Origin: Sciscionella marina DSM 45152 | GTDB taxonomy: Bacteria; Actinomycetota; Actinomycetes; Mycobacteriales; Pseudonocardiaceae | Assembly: GCF_000379465.1 (NCBI RefSeq) | Contig: NZ_KB905381.1 | Location: forward strand, 744,001 to 808,000 | Direction of reading: 5' to 3' | DNA: 64,000 bases | Shown: in pieces, positions 17,349 to 25,873 of the stretch | How positions within the stretch are numbered: position 1 is the stretch's first letter | Layout: every line of letters starts with the position of its first letter | The notes under the pieces: model-generated | Seen by the model: only the letters and a program-made list of their open reading frames with translations | What the model was told of the DNA's origin: nothing | Database searches by the model: none | Program-made: the position numbers and the translations under genes

Positions 17349-17389
17349 ATTTCCCCGGGCGCCGCACGCCGGGCGGTACAGTACGGTGC

Positions 17390-18049
17390 ATGACTGACGC
17401 TGTGCGGGTATTCCTGGTCGACGACCACGCGCTGTTCCGCGCCGGGGTGCGCGCCGAGCTCGAGTCGATCTCCGGTGGCGAGGTCGAGATCATCGGGGAG
17501 GCCGGTTCGGTGGCCGAGGCGGTCGCCGGGATCGCCAAGCTCGCACCCGCGGTGGTGCTGCTCGATGTGCACATGCCCGATGGGGGCGGGGCCGAGGTAC
17601 TGCGCCGGGTGCACACCGAGCAGCCGGACGTCGTGTTCCTCGCGCTCTCGGTCTCGGACGCCGCCGAGGATGTGATCGCCGTGATCCGGGCGGGCGCGCG
17701 GGGCTATGTCACCAAGACGATCTCCTCGAGCGATCTGGTCGGCGCCATCAAGCGGGTCGCGGACGGGGACGCGGTGTTCTCCCCGCGGCTGGCCGGATTC
17801 GTGCTCGACGCGTTCGCCGACCGGCCGGGCGCGGCCCCGATCTCCGATCCGGAGCTGGACCTGCTCACCCCGAGGGAGCGCGATGTGCTCCGGCTGCTCG
17901 CCCGCGGGTACGCCTACAAGGAGATCGCTTCGGAGCTGTTCATCTCCGTCAAGACCGTGGAGACGCATGTGTCGAGCGTGCTGCGCAAGACTCAGCTGTC
18001 GAACCGGTACGAGCTGTCCCGCTGGGCGACCGACCGGCGCCTCGTGTGA
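17390..18049 (+). CDS. NarL/LuxR-family response regulator (LiaR-like)
   Basis: 219 residues: a receiver domain (FLVDDHALFRAG, phosphoacceptor Asp in VVLLDVHMPDGGG, Lys in YVTKTI) and a C-terminal LuxR helix-turn-helix (LTPRERDVLRLLARGYAYKE, then ISVKTVETHVSSVLRK). It is the expected partner of the PspC kinase upstream. A -10 box TACAGT (17377-17382) ends 7 nt before the ATG and there is no Shine-Dalgarno sequence, so it may also be transcribed alone as a leaderless mRNA. Its last 101 bp overlap, in antisense, the 3' end of the EamA transporter gene. Confidence 0.92.
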   Translation: MTDAVRVFLVDDHALFRAGVRAELESISGGEVEIIGEAGSVAEAVAGIAKLAPAVVLLDVHMPDGGGAEVLRRVHTEQPDVVFLALSVSDAAEDVIAVIRAGARGYVTKTISSSDLVGAIKRVADGDAVFSPRLAGFVLDAFADRPGAAPISDPELDLLTPRERDVLRLLARGYAYKEIASELFISVKTVETHVSSVLRKTQLSNRYELSRWATDRRLV

Positions 18050-18941
18050 GTGCCCGGCCGGGCAGCAGCTGGTCGAGCCGGGTGAGCAGGATCCCGGCGA
18101 GCACGATCACCATGCCGATGACCACCCGCCAGTTCAATGGCTCGCCGAGCGCGATGGCGCCGAGCAGCACCGACACGATGGGCAGCAGGTAGCCGACACT
18201 GGCCACGGCGACCGCGCCCTCCTCCACGAGGATCACGTTGTTCAGCCAGAAGGCCAGCCCGGTGCCCGCGATACCGAGCACGGCCAGCGCGATCGAGGGC
18301 CCAAGGGACAGGTGCACCTTCAGCTCGCCGCCGATCGGCAGGGTCACCGCGATGAGCACCGCGGCCATGCCGAGCTGACCGGTTGCGAGCACCGTCGGCG
18401 CGATCTTTCCACTGAGCACCCGGGCGATGTAGGTGTAGCTGACCGCGTAACTCGCCGCGGCGAGCAGGCAGGCCGCGGCTCCCCAGGAGGCGATCCCGCT
18501 CGCCTGCCAGGGCGCGAAGATCACCAGCACCCCGCCGAAACCGAGCAGCAGCCCGATCGTCTTGGTGATGTTCGAGAGGCGTTCGCTGCCCAGCAGGAAC
18601 CCGATCAGCAGCGCCCACAGCGGGGTGGTCGCGTTCAGCACCCCGGCGAGCCCGGAATCGACCGTGCGCTCCCCGAAGGCGAACATGCAGAACGGGATCG
18701 CGTTCCCCACCACGGCGGGCACCAGGATGCGCAGCCACATCCCCGGCGTGCGAGGCAGCCGCTTCCCGGTCGCCTTGACGATCGCGAACAGCACGAGCGC
18801 GCCGAGCACCAGCCGCCCGAACACCAGCTGCAGCGGCTCGAAACCACCGAGCGCCAGCTTGATCCAGAGGAAACTGGACCCGAAGAGACAAGCGAGCAAA
18901 CCCATCCGCGCGAGGCTGCGCAGTCCGTGCGACCGAGTCAT
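17949..18941 (-). CDS. EamA/DMT-family transporter
   Basis: A 330-residue protein with ten predicted hydrophobic segments arranged as two EamA repeats (FGSSFLWIKLALGGFEPLQL in the first, GAAACLLAAASYAVSYTYIA at the start of the second). The family exports amino acids and metabolites. The ATG at 18941 is chosen because AAGGAG lies 6 nt before it; an ATG two codons upstream has worse spacing. The last membrane helix ends at ILLTRLDQLL, and the remaining 30 or so residues are Arg/Ser-rich and encoded opposite the response-regulator gene. It is divergent from a LysR regulator, the usual control arrangement. Confidence 0.88.
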   Translation of the reverse strand: MTRSHGLRSLARMGLLACLFGSSFLWIKLALGGFEPLQLVFGRLVLGALVLFAIVKATGKRLPRTPGMWLRILVPAVVGNAIPFCMFAFGERTVDSGLAGVLNATTPLWALLIGFLLGSERLSNITKTIGLLLGFGGVLVIFAPWQASGIASWGAAACLLAAASYAVSYTYIARVLSGKIAPTVLATGQLGMAAVLIAVTLPIGGELKVHLSLGPSIALAVLGIAGTGLAFWLNNVILVEEGAVAVASVGYLLPIVSVLLGAIALGEPLNWRVVIGMVIVLAGILLTRLDQLLPGRALTRGAGRSPSGTARTGSTAESCAARSTHASPRS

Positions 18942-19006
18942 CGACATCTCCTTCCCGCACCGATGATCCGGCCGGTTATTCGTTAGCACAATCGAAATCT
19001 GCTTCA

Positions 19007-19031
19007 TGACGCTTAAGTCAGACTGTAAGAT
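19007..19031 (+). promoter_or_regulatory. LysR/EamA intergenic operator (TGAC-N6-GTCA) and LysR -10 box
   Basis: TGAC at 19007-19010 and GTCA at 19017-19020 form an inverted repeat in the divergent control region. The -10 box TAAGAT (19026-19031) ends 6 nt before the lysR ATG, predicting a leaderless lysR mRNA. An element with the same arms and spacing lies upstream of the second LysR gene at 56221-56234. Confidence 0.5.
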
Positions 19032-19037
19032 CACCGT

Positions 19038-19958
19038 ATGCTCGACGTTCGCCGGTTACGCGTGCTCTCCTCGGTGCTCACCAGTGGTTCGATCAGCGCC
19101 GCCGCGGTCAATCTGGGCTACACCCCGTCCGCGGTGAGCCAGCAGATCGCCGCCCTGACCCGGGAGGCCGGTGCCGAACTGCTGGAGAAGGACGGGCGCG
19201 GGGTGCGCCCCACCCCGGCGGGAACCCTGCTCGCCGGATACGCCGAGGAGATCATGGCCAAACTGGTCGAGGCCGAGCGTGCGCTCATCGATCTGCGCGA
19301 GGGACACTTCGGGCCGCTGCGGATGACCTACTTCACCACCGCCGGTGCCACCCTCGTCCCACCGGCCGTCGCCGAATTCCGCAGGCACATCACCGATGTC
19401 CGGGTGGACCTCAAGCTCAACGAGCCCGCCTATGTCGTGCGCGGGGCCGCCGATGATCCGGCCGATATCGAGATCGTCGTGCTGCACGAGGACTTCGCGA
19501 GCGCCCAGCCCGGATTCACCCCGGTGCACCTGCTCGACGATCCGTACCGGGCGGTGCTGCCCAAGGATCATCCGCTCGCCGACCGGGACATCCTCGACCT
19601 CGCCGCGCTCGCCGAGGAACCCTGGGTGGACACCGAGGCGCCGCACGGGCTGTGCCGCCAGATCATGATGAAAGCCTGTACCGCGGCCGGGTTCACCCCG
19701 AACTTCGTCGTCGAGGGTGACGATTTCCCTACCGCGCAAGGATTCGTCGCAGCCGGGCTCGGTGTCACCCTCGTTCCGGAGATCGCGCTCGGCGCCGTGC
19801 ACAACGGAATCGTCGTACGGCACGTGCGCAGGCCCGCGCCGGTGCGCTCCATCTACGCCGTGGTGCGCGATGCCGTCGCCGACCGGCCCGCCGTGCAGGA
19901 GATGTTGCGGGCACTGCACAAGGTCGCGGGCGAGGCGGACGCCGGGATCGGGAACTGA
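19038..19958 (+). CDS. LysR-family transcriptional regulator
   Basis: 306 residues. The N-terminal winged helix-turn-helix (SGSISAAAVNLGYTPSAVSQ, then QIAALTREAGAELL) is followed by a periplasmic-binding-like effector domain (PLRMTYFTTAGATLVPPAVA, DDPYRAVLPKDHPLADRD, AAGLGVTLVPEIALG). LysR proteins usually activate a divergent gene and repress themselves; here the divergent gene is an EamA exporter, so the effector is probably its cargo. The ATG at 19038 lies 6 nt after a -10 box. Confidence 0.92.
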   Translation: MLDVRRLRVLSSVLTSGSISAAAVNLGYTPSAVSQQIAALTREAGAELLEKDGRGVRPTPAGTLLAGYAEEIMAKLVEAERALIDLREGHFGPLRMTYFTTAGATLVPPAVAEFRRHITDVRVDLKLNEPAYVVRGAADDPADIEIVVLHEDFASAQPGFTPVHLLDDPYRAVLPKDHPLADRDILDLAALAEEPWVDTEAPHGLCRQIMMKACTAAGFTPNFVVEGDDFPTAQGFVAAGLGVTLVPEIALGAVHNGIVVRHVRRPAPVRSIYAVVRDAVADRPAVQEMLRALHKVAGEADAGIGN

Positions 19959-19995
19959 CGCGTCCGGGCACGTGCCGAGGATGTCCGGCCCAGCG

Positions 19996-21201
19996 TCAAC
20001 CGGCGAGCTGCATGAGCAGGCTGGAGACACCGATCCCGACGGCGATCGCCACCAGCACCGCGAGCACCGAGAGCACCACGGTGCGCGTGTCGAGCCCGGA
20101 ACCGGGCCTGCGCGTGGCCACGGCGGGCAGGTGCTGGCGGGTCGGCTGCGGGACGGCGCTCTGCTGTGGGACGGCACTCTGCTGCGGAACGCTGCGCGGC
20201 GGAGTGCTCGGTTGCTGGGGGCTCGGCGGCTGGGTGCCTGCCTGCTGGGTGGTCGGCTGCGGCGCGGCGGGGCGTTGTGGCATCGGCTGGATGCGCTGGG
20301 TCGGCTGCCCGGACGGCGGGGTGCTCGGTTCCGGTGACAGCGGCGGGGGCTCGAGTGCCTCGGCGGACACGGTATGGCCCTGGCGTATCTCGTTGAGCGC
20401 GTCGACGACCTGGGACATCGTCGGGCGTTCCGCGGGGTCGGCCCGCATCAGGCGCATGATCAGCGCGGTGAGCAGGCCCGCGTTGCGCGGCGGTTCGAAC
20501 TCGGCGGCCGCGACGGTGTGCAGCAGCGCGATCGGGTTCTCCGAACCACCGGAACCGAACGGTGCCCGCCCCTCGACGGCCGCGTACAGCGTGGAGCCGA
20601 GGGAGAACACATCGGAGGGCGGCGCCGGGGTCTGTCCGCGCGCCATCTCGGGCGACAGGTAGGCGGGGGTGCCCGCGATCAGCCCGGTGGAGGTGAGCGT
20701 GACATCCCCGCTCGCCCGGGAGATGCCGAAGTCGGTGATCTTCACCGAACCGTCGTCGCCGAGCAGGATGTTGGCCGGTTTCACGTCCCGGTGCACCACT
20801 CCGGCCGCGTGCGCGACGGCGAGCGCGCTGGCCACACTTGCCCCCGCGGTCGCCGCGTCCCGCGCGTCCAGTGGGCCGCTCTCCGCGAGCCACTGGGCGA
20901 GGCTGCGCGAGGGCAGGTACTCCTGCACCAGCCAGGGATCGCCCTCGTGTTCGACGACATCGTGCACGGTGATCGCGCAGTGATGGTGCAGCCGCGCGGC
21001 GATCCGGCCCTCCCGGAGTACTCGCGCGTTGGCGGTCTCCCGGTCGTCGGCGGACAGCCCCGGCGAGATGTACACGTGTTTGAGCGCGACGGTGCGCTGC
21101 AACCGCTCATCGGTCGCCTGCCACACGACGCCCATCGCGCCGCTCCCGATCCGCTCGCCGAGCCGGTACCGACCGGCGATCAGCACTCCCTGAGTAGCCA
21201 C
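19996..21201 (-). CDS. Receptor Ser/Thr protein kinase with short extracellular end
   Basis: 401 residues from GTG 21201. The kinase domain spans about 12-265: glycine loop IGSGAMGVV, ATP Lys in VALKHV, catalytic HRDVKPANIL, metal-binding DFG, and the activation loop ending GTPAYLSPE. A Pro/Gln-rich juxtamembrane linker (270-370, with the repeated unit PQQSAV) leads to one C-terminal helix (TVVLSVLAVLVAIAVGIGVS) and only about 10 outside residues. There are no PASTA repeats. It starts 2 bp after the stop of a second kinase gene, so the two are translated from one message and may cross-phosphorylate. The catalytic residues are complete. Confidence 0.92.
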   Translation of the reverse strand: MATQGVLIAGRYRLGERIGSGAMGVVWQATDERLQRTVALKHVYISPGLSADDRETANARVLREGRIAARLHHHCAITVHDVVEHEGDPWLVQEYLPSRSLAQWLAESGPLDARDAATAGASVASALAVAHAAGVVHRDVKPANILLGDDGSVKITDFGISRASGDVTLTSTGLIAGTPAYLSPEMARGQTPAPPSDVFSLGSTLYAAVEGRAPFGSGGSENPIALLHTVAAAEFEPPRNAGLLTALIMRLMRADPAERPTMSQVVDALNEIRQGHTVSAEALEPPPLSPEPSTPPSGQPTQRIQPMPQRPAAPQPTTQQAGTQPPSPQQPSTPPRSVPQQSAVPQQSAVPQPTRQHLPAVATRRPGSGLDTRTVVLSVLAVLVAIAVGIGVSSLLMQLAG

Positions 21202-21203
21202 GC

Positions 21204-22594
<1,391 letters not shown>

Positions 22595-22598
<4 letters not shown>

Positions 22599-22675
22599 GA
22601 ATCCTCCTCGCTGACGCTCGTCGGCTTCGCGAGCGACGCTGCTGTGTTTATCGGTGACCTCGCGAGCTCGGTCAC
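22595..22675 (-). CDS. Micro-ORF coupled to the kinase start (second of the chain)
   Basis: A 26-codon ORF beginning MTELARSPINTAASLAKP and ending SEEDS. It starts with GTG at 22675 behind GAGGAGGA, and its TGA overlaps the GTG of the kinase gene (GTGA). It is one unit of a 77-bp tandem repeat, so it carries its own ribosome site. Its role may be translational coupling or control of the kinase; expression of the peptide is unproved. Confidence 0.4.
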
Positions 22676-22786
22676 GAATCCTCCTCGCTGACGCCCACCG
22701 GCTTCGCGAGCGACGCTGCTGTGCTCAATGGTGACCCCGCGAGCTCGGTCATGACGCCCGTCGGCTTCGCGAGCGACGCTGCTGTG
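22595..22786. repeat. 77-bp tandem repeat, about 2.5 copies, upstream of the kinase gene
   Basis: Units begin at 22595, 22672 and 22749 (period 77). Copies 1 and 2 are nearly identical apart from a variable 10-bp centre; copy 3 lacks about 14 bp. The shared blocks include TCGCGAGCGACGCTGCTGT and a ribosome site plus start codon on the minus strand. The period is not a multiple of three, so each copy shifts frame and yields a fresh overlapping ORF. Confidence 0.85.
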
Positions 22787-22809
22787 CCACCCGTCTCGGT
22801 ATTCGTCAC
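22672..22809 (-). CDS. Micro-ORF upstream of the kinase gene (first of the chain)
   Basis: A 45-codon ORF from GTG 22809. Its two halves both contain TAASLAKP, and from codon 20 it reads MTELAGSPLSTAASLAKP, closely matching the next micro-ORF. An internal ATG at codon 20 would give a 26-residue twin. The TGA overlaps the GTG of the following micro-ORF. A weak -10 (TAACCT) ends 6 nt before the GTG, so it may be the leaderless first ORF of the kinase operon. Confidence 0.35.
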   Translation of the reverse strand: MTNTETGGTAASLAKPTGVMTELAGSPLSTAASLAKPVGVSEEDS

Positions 22810-22860
22810 GACTCTAGGTTATTGGTTCACCCGCGGTCGCGATCGTCAGCCCCTTCGTGA

Positions 22861-24057
22861 TCAGGATTCGGAAATGATCTTGGGATGATCGCCCGTGGTG
22901 AAGGTCAGGGTGTGCCGTACGACGCGGACCGTGCCGTCCTTGTAGTAGAGCTTCATGGTGTTCGTCGTGGTGTGCGCGTTCGGATCGACATAGCGGTAGG
23001 AGACCCGGATGTACCGGACATCGGCGTACCGCTGCTTGATCGCCTTGCGCTGCGCACTGCTCATCGAGTCGGCGGCGTAGGAACTCAGCGCCCCGCTCGG
23101 ATTGTCGGCCACCGTCTCGTAGAAGGACTGGGTCACCCTGTTGGATTGTTTCGGGTCGGTGGTGTCCCCGGCGGCCGCCTTCCACATCTCCGGCTGCGCC
23201 ATCTCCACCTCGGTGTTCTCCTGAGGTGGCGGCAGCGGCTTGGCGGTGATCGTGGAGGAACTCGAGTTCGTGGACCCACTGCTCGATCCGGAGCCGTTGC
23301 TCGCGCTGTCCGGGTTCGCCGAGGAGACCGGGTTGCCTGCCGCGACGGGCCCGTTGACCACCGAGGAGTCGAACACCCCGTCGTGGTTGGCGTCCACCAT
23401 CGTGGTGGTGCGCCGGTCCGGCCCGGTGCGTTCGGTGGTCCGCGCGGTCTCGCGCAGCGTGTGCTTGCCGGTGCCCTGGTCGGGCTGCTGCTCGGTGGAC
23501 AGCGGGGCGCTCGGCAGCCCGGGCAGCGCGTCGATCGTGGTCCGCTCGCCCTTGCCGACGAAAGCGCTGGCCACGGCCACGAGCGCGGTCAGCGCGGCAC
23601 CGGAGGCGGCGACCGAGAACCAGGCGGCCTTGCGCCAGGTGCGCGGCGGGGTCACCGAGGCGGGCACGCTGCCGAGGTTGAACTTGCGCAGGCCGAACGA
23701 GTCGGTATCGGCGAGCGGATCCACCTCCGGCGGGCGGTCGTACTCCACCGGTTCGAGTACCGGAACCGGTTCGGGCCCGGCCTCGTGCTTGCTCGGCCGC
23801 AGGTTCGGCAGGTAATCCTCGCCGCGCATCGGGGTGCCCGGTCCGCGCTGGGCGGGGACGTTCTGCGCGGCGTGTCTTCCGTAGTTGGCGGGGGTCTCGG
23901 CGGGGCGGTCGACGGCGGGTGTCCACGCACTGGTATCGGCACGGTCGGCGGCCCTGCTGTGCCGACCGTGCTCGTCGCCTGTCTGACCGATGATGTCCGT
24001 TCCACCGTCCATGGTGGGGAGACCGTTTCCTTCCCGCCCGGTGACGCCTGGGTCCAT
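22861..24057 (-). CDS. Membrane-anchored protein with extracellular domain, unknown function
   Basis: About 398 residues. A long charged cytoplasmic N-terminus (to about 145) precedes one helix (AAWFSVAASGAALTALVAVA). The outside part has a Pro/Thr/Ser-rich linker containing an EF-hand-like calcium loop (DANHDGVFD), a Ser-rich spacer and a C-terminal folded region (YADVRYIRVSYRYVDPNAHT ... KLYYKDGTVRVVRHTLTFTT) that resembles the NTF2-like shape of lipoprotein partners. The start at ATG 24057 is inferred: it is 4 bp after the stop of the PIG-L gene; ATG 24012 is the alternative. The neighbouring receptor kinases downstream suggest a cell-envelope role. No specific function is claimed. Confidence 0.7.
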   Translation of the reverse strand: MDPGVTGREGNGLPTMDGGTDIIGQTGDEHGRHSRAADRADTSAWTPAVDRPAETPANYGRHAAQNVPAQRGPGTPMRGEDYLPNLRPSKHEAGPEPVPVLEPVEYDRPPEVDPLADTDSFGLRKFNLGSVPASVTPPRTWRKAAWFSVAASGAALTALVAVASAFVGKGERTTIDALPGLPSAPLSTEQQPDQGTGKHTLRETARTTERTGPDRRTTTMVDANHDGVFDSSVVNGPVAAGNPVSSANPDSASNGSGSSSGSTNSSSSTITAKPLPPPQENTEVEMAQPEMWKAAAGDTTDPKQSNRVTQSFYETVADNPSGALSSYAADSMSSAQRKAIKQRYADVRYIRVSYRYVDPNAHTTTNTMKLYYKDGTVRVVRHTLTFTTGDHPKIISES

Positions 24058-24061
24058 CAGA

Positions 24062-24784
24062 TTAACCCGTTTGCACCACTTGGAACGCCTCCGCGAGCCG
24101 CCCGGCGGGCAACCCATGTCGTTGTGCGGTCTGTTCAAGGTACCCGCGCAGTGAGCTCTCGAGTGAGTCGAGGTGGCCGGTCTGCGAGCGGTGCGCCCGT
24201 AAAGCGGCCAATTTTGCCCCGAAAGTGTCAGTCACATCCACCGCTTGGGTGCGGAGGTGCGCAGGCGGGTCGGCGATCCACAGCTCCGGGACCACCCAGG
24301 GGCGGAGGCTTTCCTCCGCGAGCAACTCGGGATGCGCGTACGGGTTGCGCGCGTCCGGGTAGACCGCGGCGATGGTCGCCTCGCCGACCGCCCGGTGGTC
24401 CGGGTGCGCGGTCACGAAATGCTGCCAGTTGATCTCCGGCGACCAGGTGAGTACGCGTTCGGGGCGCAGCTTGCGGATCACCCTGGTGATGTCGCGGCGC
24501 AGCGCGAGGCTCGGCTCCACCCGGCCGTCCGGATAACCGAGAAAGGTCACGTCGGCCACCCCGACCTCGCCCGCCGCGGCGAGTTGCTCCCTGCGGCGGG
24601 CCTGGCCGACCTGTTCGCGCCCGAGCCCGCTGATTCCGACCGCGTCGCCGCTGGTGCAGATGCAGTACGCCACCTCGGAGCCGGTCGAGGTCCAGCGGGC
24701 TACCGTGCCCGCAGCGCCGAAGTCGACGTCGTCGGGATGCGCGGCGACCACGAGCACCCTGCTGACGTCCGACTCGGGAACCAT
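24062..24784 (-). CDS. PIG-L/LmbE-family N-acetylglucosamine deacetylase
   Basis: 240 residues with the zinc-binding motif AHPDDVDFG near the N-terminus and the second motif HPDH at about 120, the hallmarks of the MshB/Mca/LmbE family. These enzymes remove acetyl groups from GlcNAc-type sugars or cleave mycothiol conjugates. It is shorter than MshB (about 290-300 residues), so a family-level name is safer. A -10 box TATCCT ends 6 nt before the ATG, suggesting a leaderless message. The membrane-protein gene follows after 4 bp. Confidence 0.88.
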   Translation of the reverse strand: MVPESDVSRVLVVAAHPDDVDFGAAGTVARWTSTGSEVAYCICTSGDAVGISGLGREQVGQARRREQLAAAGEVGVADVTFLGYPDGRVEPSLALRRDITRVIRKLRPERVLTWSPEINWQHFVTAHPDHRAVGEATIAAVYPDARNPYAHPELLAEESLRPWVVPELWIADPPAHLRTQAVDVTDTFGAKLAALRAHRSQTGHLDSLESSLRGYLEQTAQRHGLPAGRLAEAFQVVQTG

Positions 24785-24838
24785 CGCCTCAGGATAGTTG
24801 ACCCGGCAACGATGTGGCGCGGCACCGTAGGTGTGTCG

Positions 24839-25168
24839 CTACCGTGTGCGCCCGCCCAGCCGGAGCCCTTCCTTGGACGTCTGCAGTGCCTTGGTGGAAG
24901 CGCCGATGGTGCCCAGCCCGATGAGCAGCCCGACGAGGTCGACGCCGAAGCTGTCGCCGAGGGTGAACAGCAATCCGATGATGCCCGCGCCGACTCCCGC
25001 CGCGGCGATGCCGTACCTGCCGCGGGCGAACTTCGCGATCGGCTCACCGCCGGCGCCCTTCTTCTTGGCCACCGAGCCGAGCATGTAGACGTAGCCGCCG
25101 TGGCCGAGTGCGGCGACCAGGCCGCCGAGGGCCGCGATGAACGCCACGAGACCGAAGATCCATTCCAT
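24839..25168 (-). CDS. Small multi-helix membrane protein, unknown function
   Basis: About 109 residues from ATG 25168 (GTG 25183 would add five residues). Three hydrophobic segments: GLVAFIAALGGLVAALGHGG, then YGIAAAGVGAGIIGLLFTLG and LVGLLIGLGTIGAS, separated by a basic loop with KKKGAGGEP. No family is recognised. It lies between chorismate mutase and the PIG-L gene and has its own intergenic space on both sides. Confidence 0.65.
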   Translation of the reverse strand: MEWIFGLVAFIAALGGLVAALGHGGYVYMLGSVAKKKGAGGEPIAKFARGRYGIAAAGVGAGIIGLLFTLGDSFGVDLVGLLIGLGTIGASTKALQTSKEGLRLGGRTR

Positions 25169-25272
25169 ATGTCCAGTGTCCACGAAGTCGGCTACGAACG
25201 CGCATCGGTGACATCCCTGATTTTCCCGGCGGCCGGGGTCATCCGGTCGCCAGCGGACTCAGGGAGTCGGCC

Positions 25273-25569
25273 TCAGCGGTGGCCCAGCCGGCCGCGGCCG
25301 AGATTCAGCAGGGTGATGGCGAGCTGGCGGCCCTCCGGACCGAGCTCGCGGAACCGGTCGAGCACCTTCATCTCGCGGTTCACCACGATCCGCGTTCCGC
25401 CGGCCGCCATGCGTGCGGCGCCGACCTTCTTGGACACCTCGGTCCTGCGTTTGACCAGGCGGAGTATCTCGGCGTCGAGCCAGTCGATCTCCTGGCGCAA
25501 CTGGTCGACTTCCTCGGCGGCGGCCGGGGGGTTGTCGTGCGCCGCGGTTTCGTCCGGGTTCGTGGTCAC
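25273..25569 (-). CDS. Chorismate mutase, AroQ class, intracellular
   Basis: 98 residues: a disordered N-terminus of about 20, then the three-helix AroQ fold (VDQLRQEIDWLDAEILRLVK, with RRTEVSKKVGAARM and a C-terminal helix ending LGRGRLGHR). It converts chorismate to prephenate at the branch to Phe and Tyr. The size and position next to a UvrD/PcrA helicase match the mycobacterial intracellular enzyme (Rv0948c), which is weak alone and activated by complex formation with DAHP synthase. GTG 25569 has GGGAG 7 nt upstream. Expression is probably controlled by the leader-peptide attenuator at 25617-25737, described separately. Confidence 0.93.
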   Translation of the reverse strand: MTTNPDETAAHDNPPAAAEEVDQLRQEIDWLDAEILRLVKRRTEVSKKVGAARMAAGGTRIVVNREMKVLDRFRELGPEGRQLAITLLNLGRGRLGHR

Positions 25570-25616
25570 TGCGTTGCTCCCTAGCGTTTCGTGCGGTGCC
25601 GACTCGCCCGGACCTG

Positions 25617-25645
25617 AAAAAACCCCGGGTCGGCCGACTCCGGGG
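25617..25645 (-). terminator. Intrinsic terminator of the chorismate mutase attenuator
   Basis: Read on the minus strand, CCCCGG-A-GTC-GGCC-GAC-CCGGGG (25645-25623) folds into a 9-bp G/C stem with one bulge and is followed by six T residues (25622-25617). It lies 48 nt upstream of the chorismate mutase GTG and after the leader ORF. There is no other minus-strand gene upstream for it to terminate, so it is most simply a regulated terminator. Its 5' arm (CCGGAGT, 25643-25637) is also complementary to ACTCCGG in the leader ORF (25689-25683), allowing an antiterminator. Confidence 0.85.
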
Positions 25646-25665
25646 CTTCGTGGTCGCGTGCGGTG

Positions 25666-25737
25666 CTAACGATTCACGGGAGCCGGAGTCCGGTTCCCGT
25701 AGAAAAATACGTAAGCATGTACTCGCACGCCCTTCAT
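25666..25737 (-). CDS. Phe/Tyr-rich leader peptide of chorismate mutase
   Basis: A 23-codon ORF, ATG 25737 to TAG 25666, starting MKGVRVHAYVFFYGNR and ending PVNR. Codons 9-13 are Tyr-Val-Phe-Phe-Tyr. The ORF is followed within about 20 nt by a terminator. A hairpin with arms GGGA/TCCC and CCGG/CCGG (25698-25678) begins right after the Phe-Phe-Tyr codons; a ribosome stalled there would cover its 5' arm, freeing ACTCCGG to pair with the terminator arm. These are the parts of a classical amino-acid attenuator (as in pheA and trp leaders), here for the first enzyme of the Phe/Tyr branch. Confidence 0.75.
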   Translation of the reverse strand: MKGVRVHAYVFFYGNRTPAPVNR

Positions 25738-25795
25738 CTTGCCACGGTCCGGCCTTCGCCGCCATGTCGGGCATGGCGAGTACCGTGACTCCACA

Positions 25796-25873
25796 ATGAG
25801 CGAGCTTGCGAGTGAATCATCGACACTGTATCTCCGCGTCGCGCCGAACCTCCGCGAGGAGGGCAGGCGATGA
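25796..25873 (+). CDS. Micro-ORF overlapping the pcrA start
   Basis: A 25-codon ORF beginning MSELASESSTLYLRVAP. Its TGA overlaps the ATG of pcrA (ATGA at 25870-25873). A -10-like TACCGT (25781-25786) lies 9 nt before its ATG, so the pcrA message may begin at or near this codon and pcrA translation may depend on passage through the micro-ORF. Its opening (M-S/T-ELA) resembles the micro-ORFs before the kinase gene at 22598. Expression is unproved. Confidence 0.4.
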   Translation: MSELASESSTLYLRVAPNLREEGRR

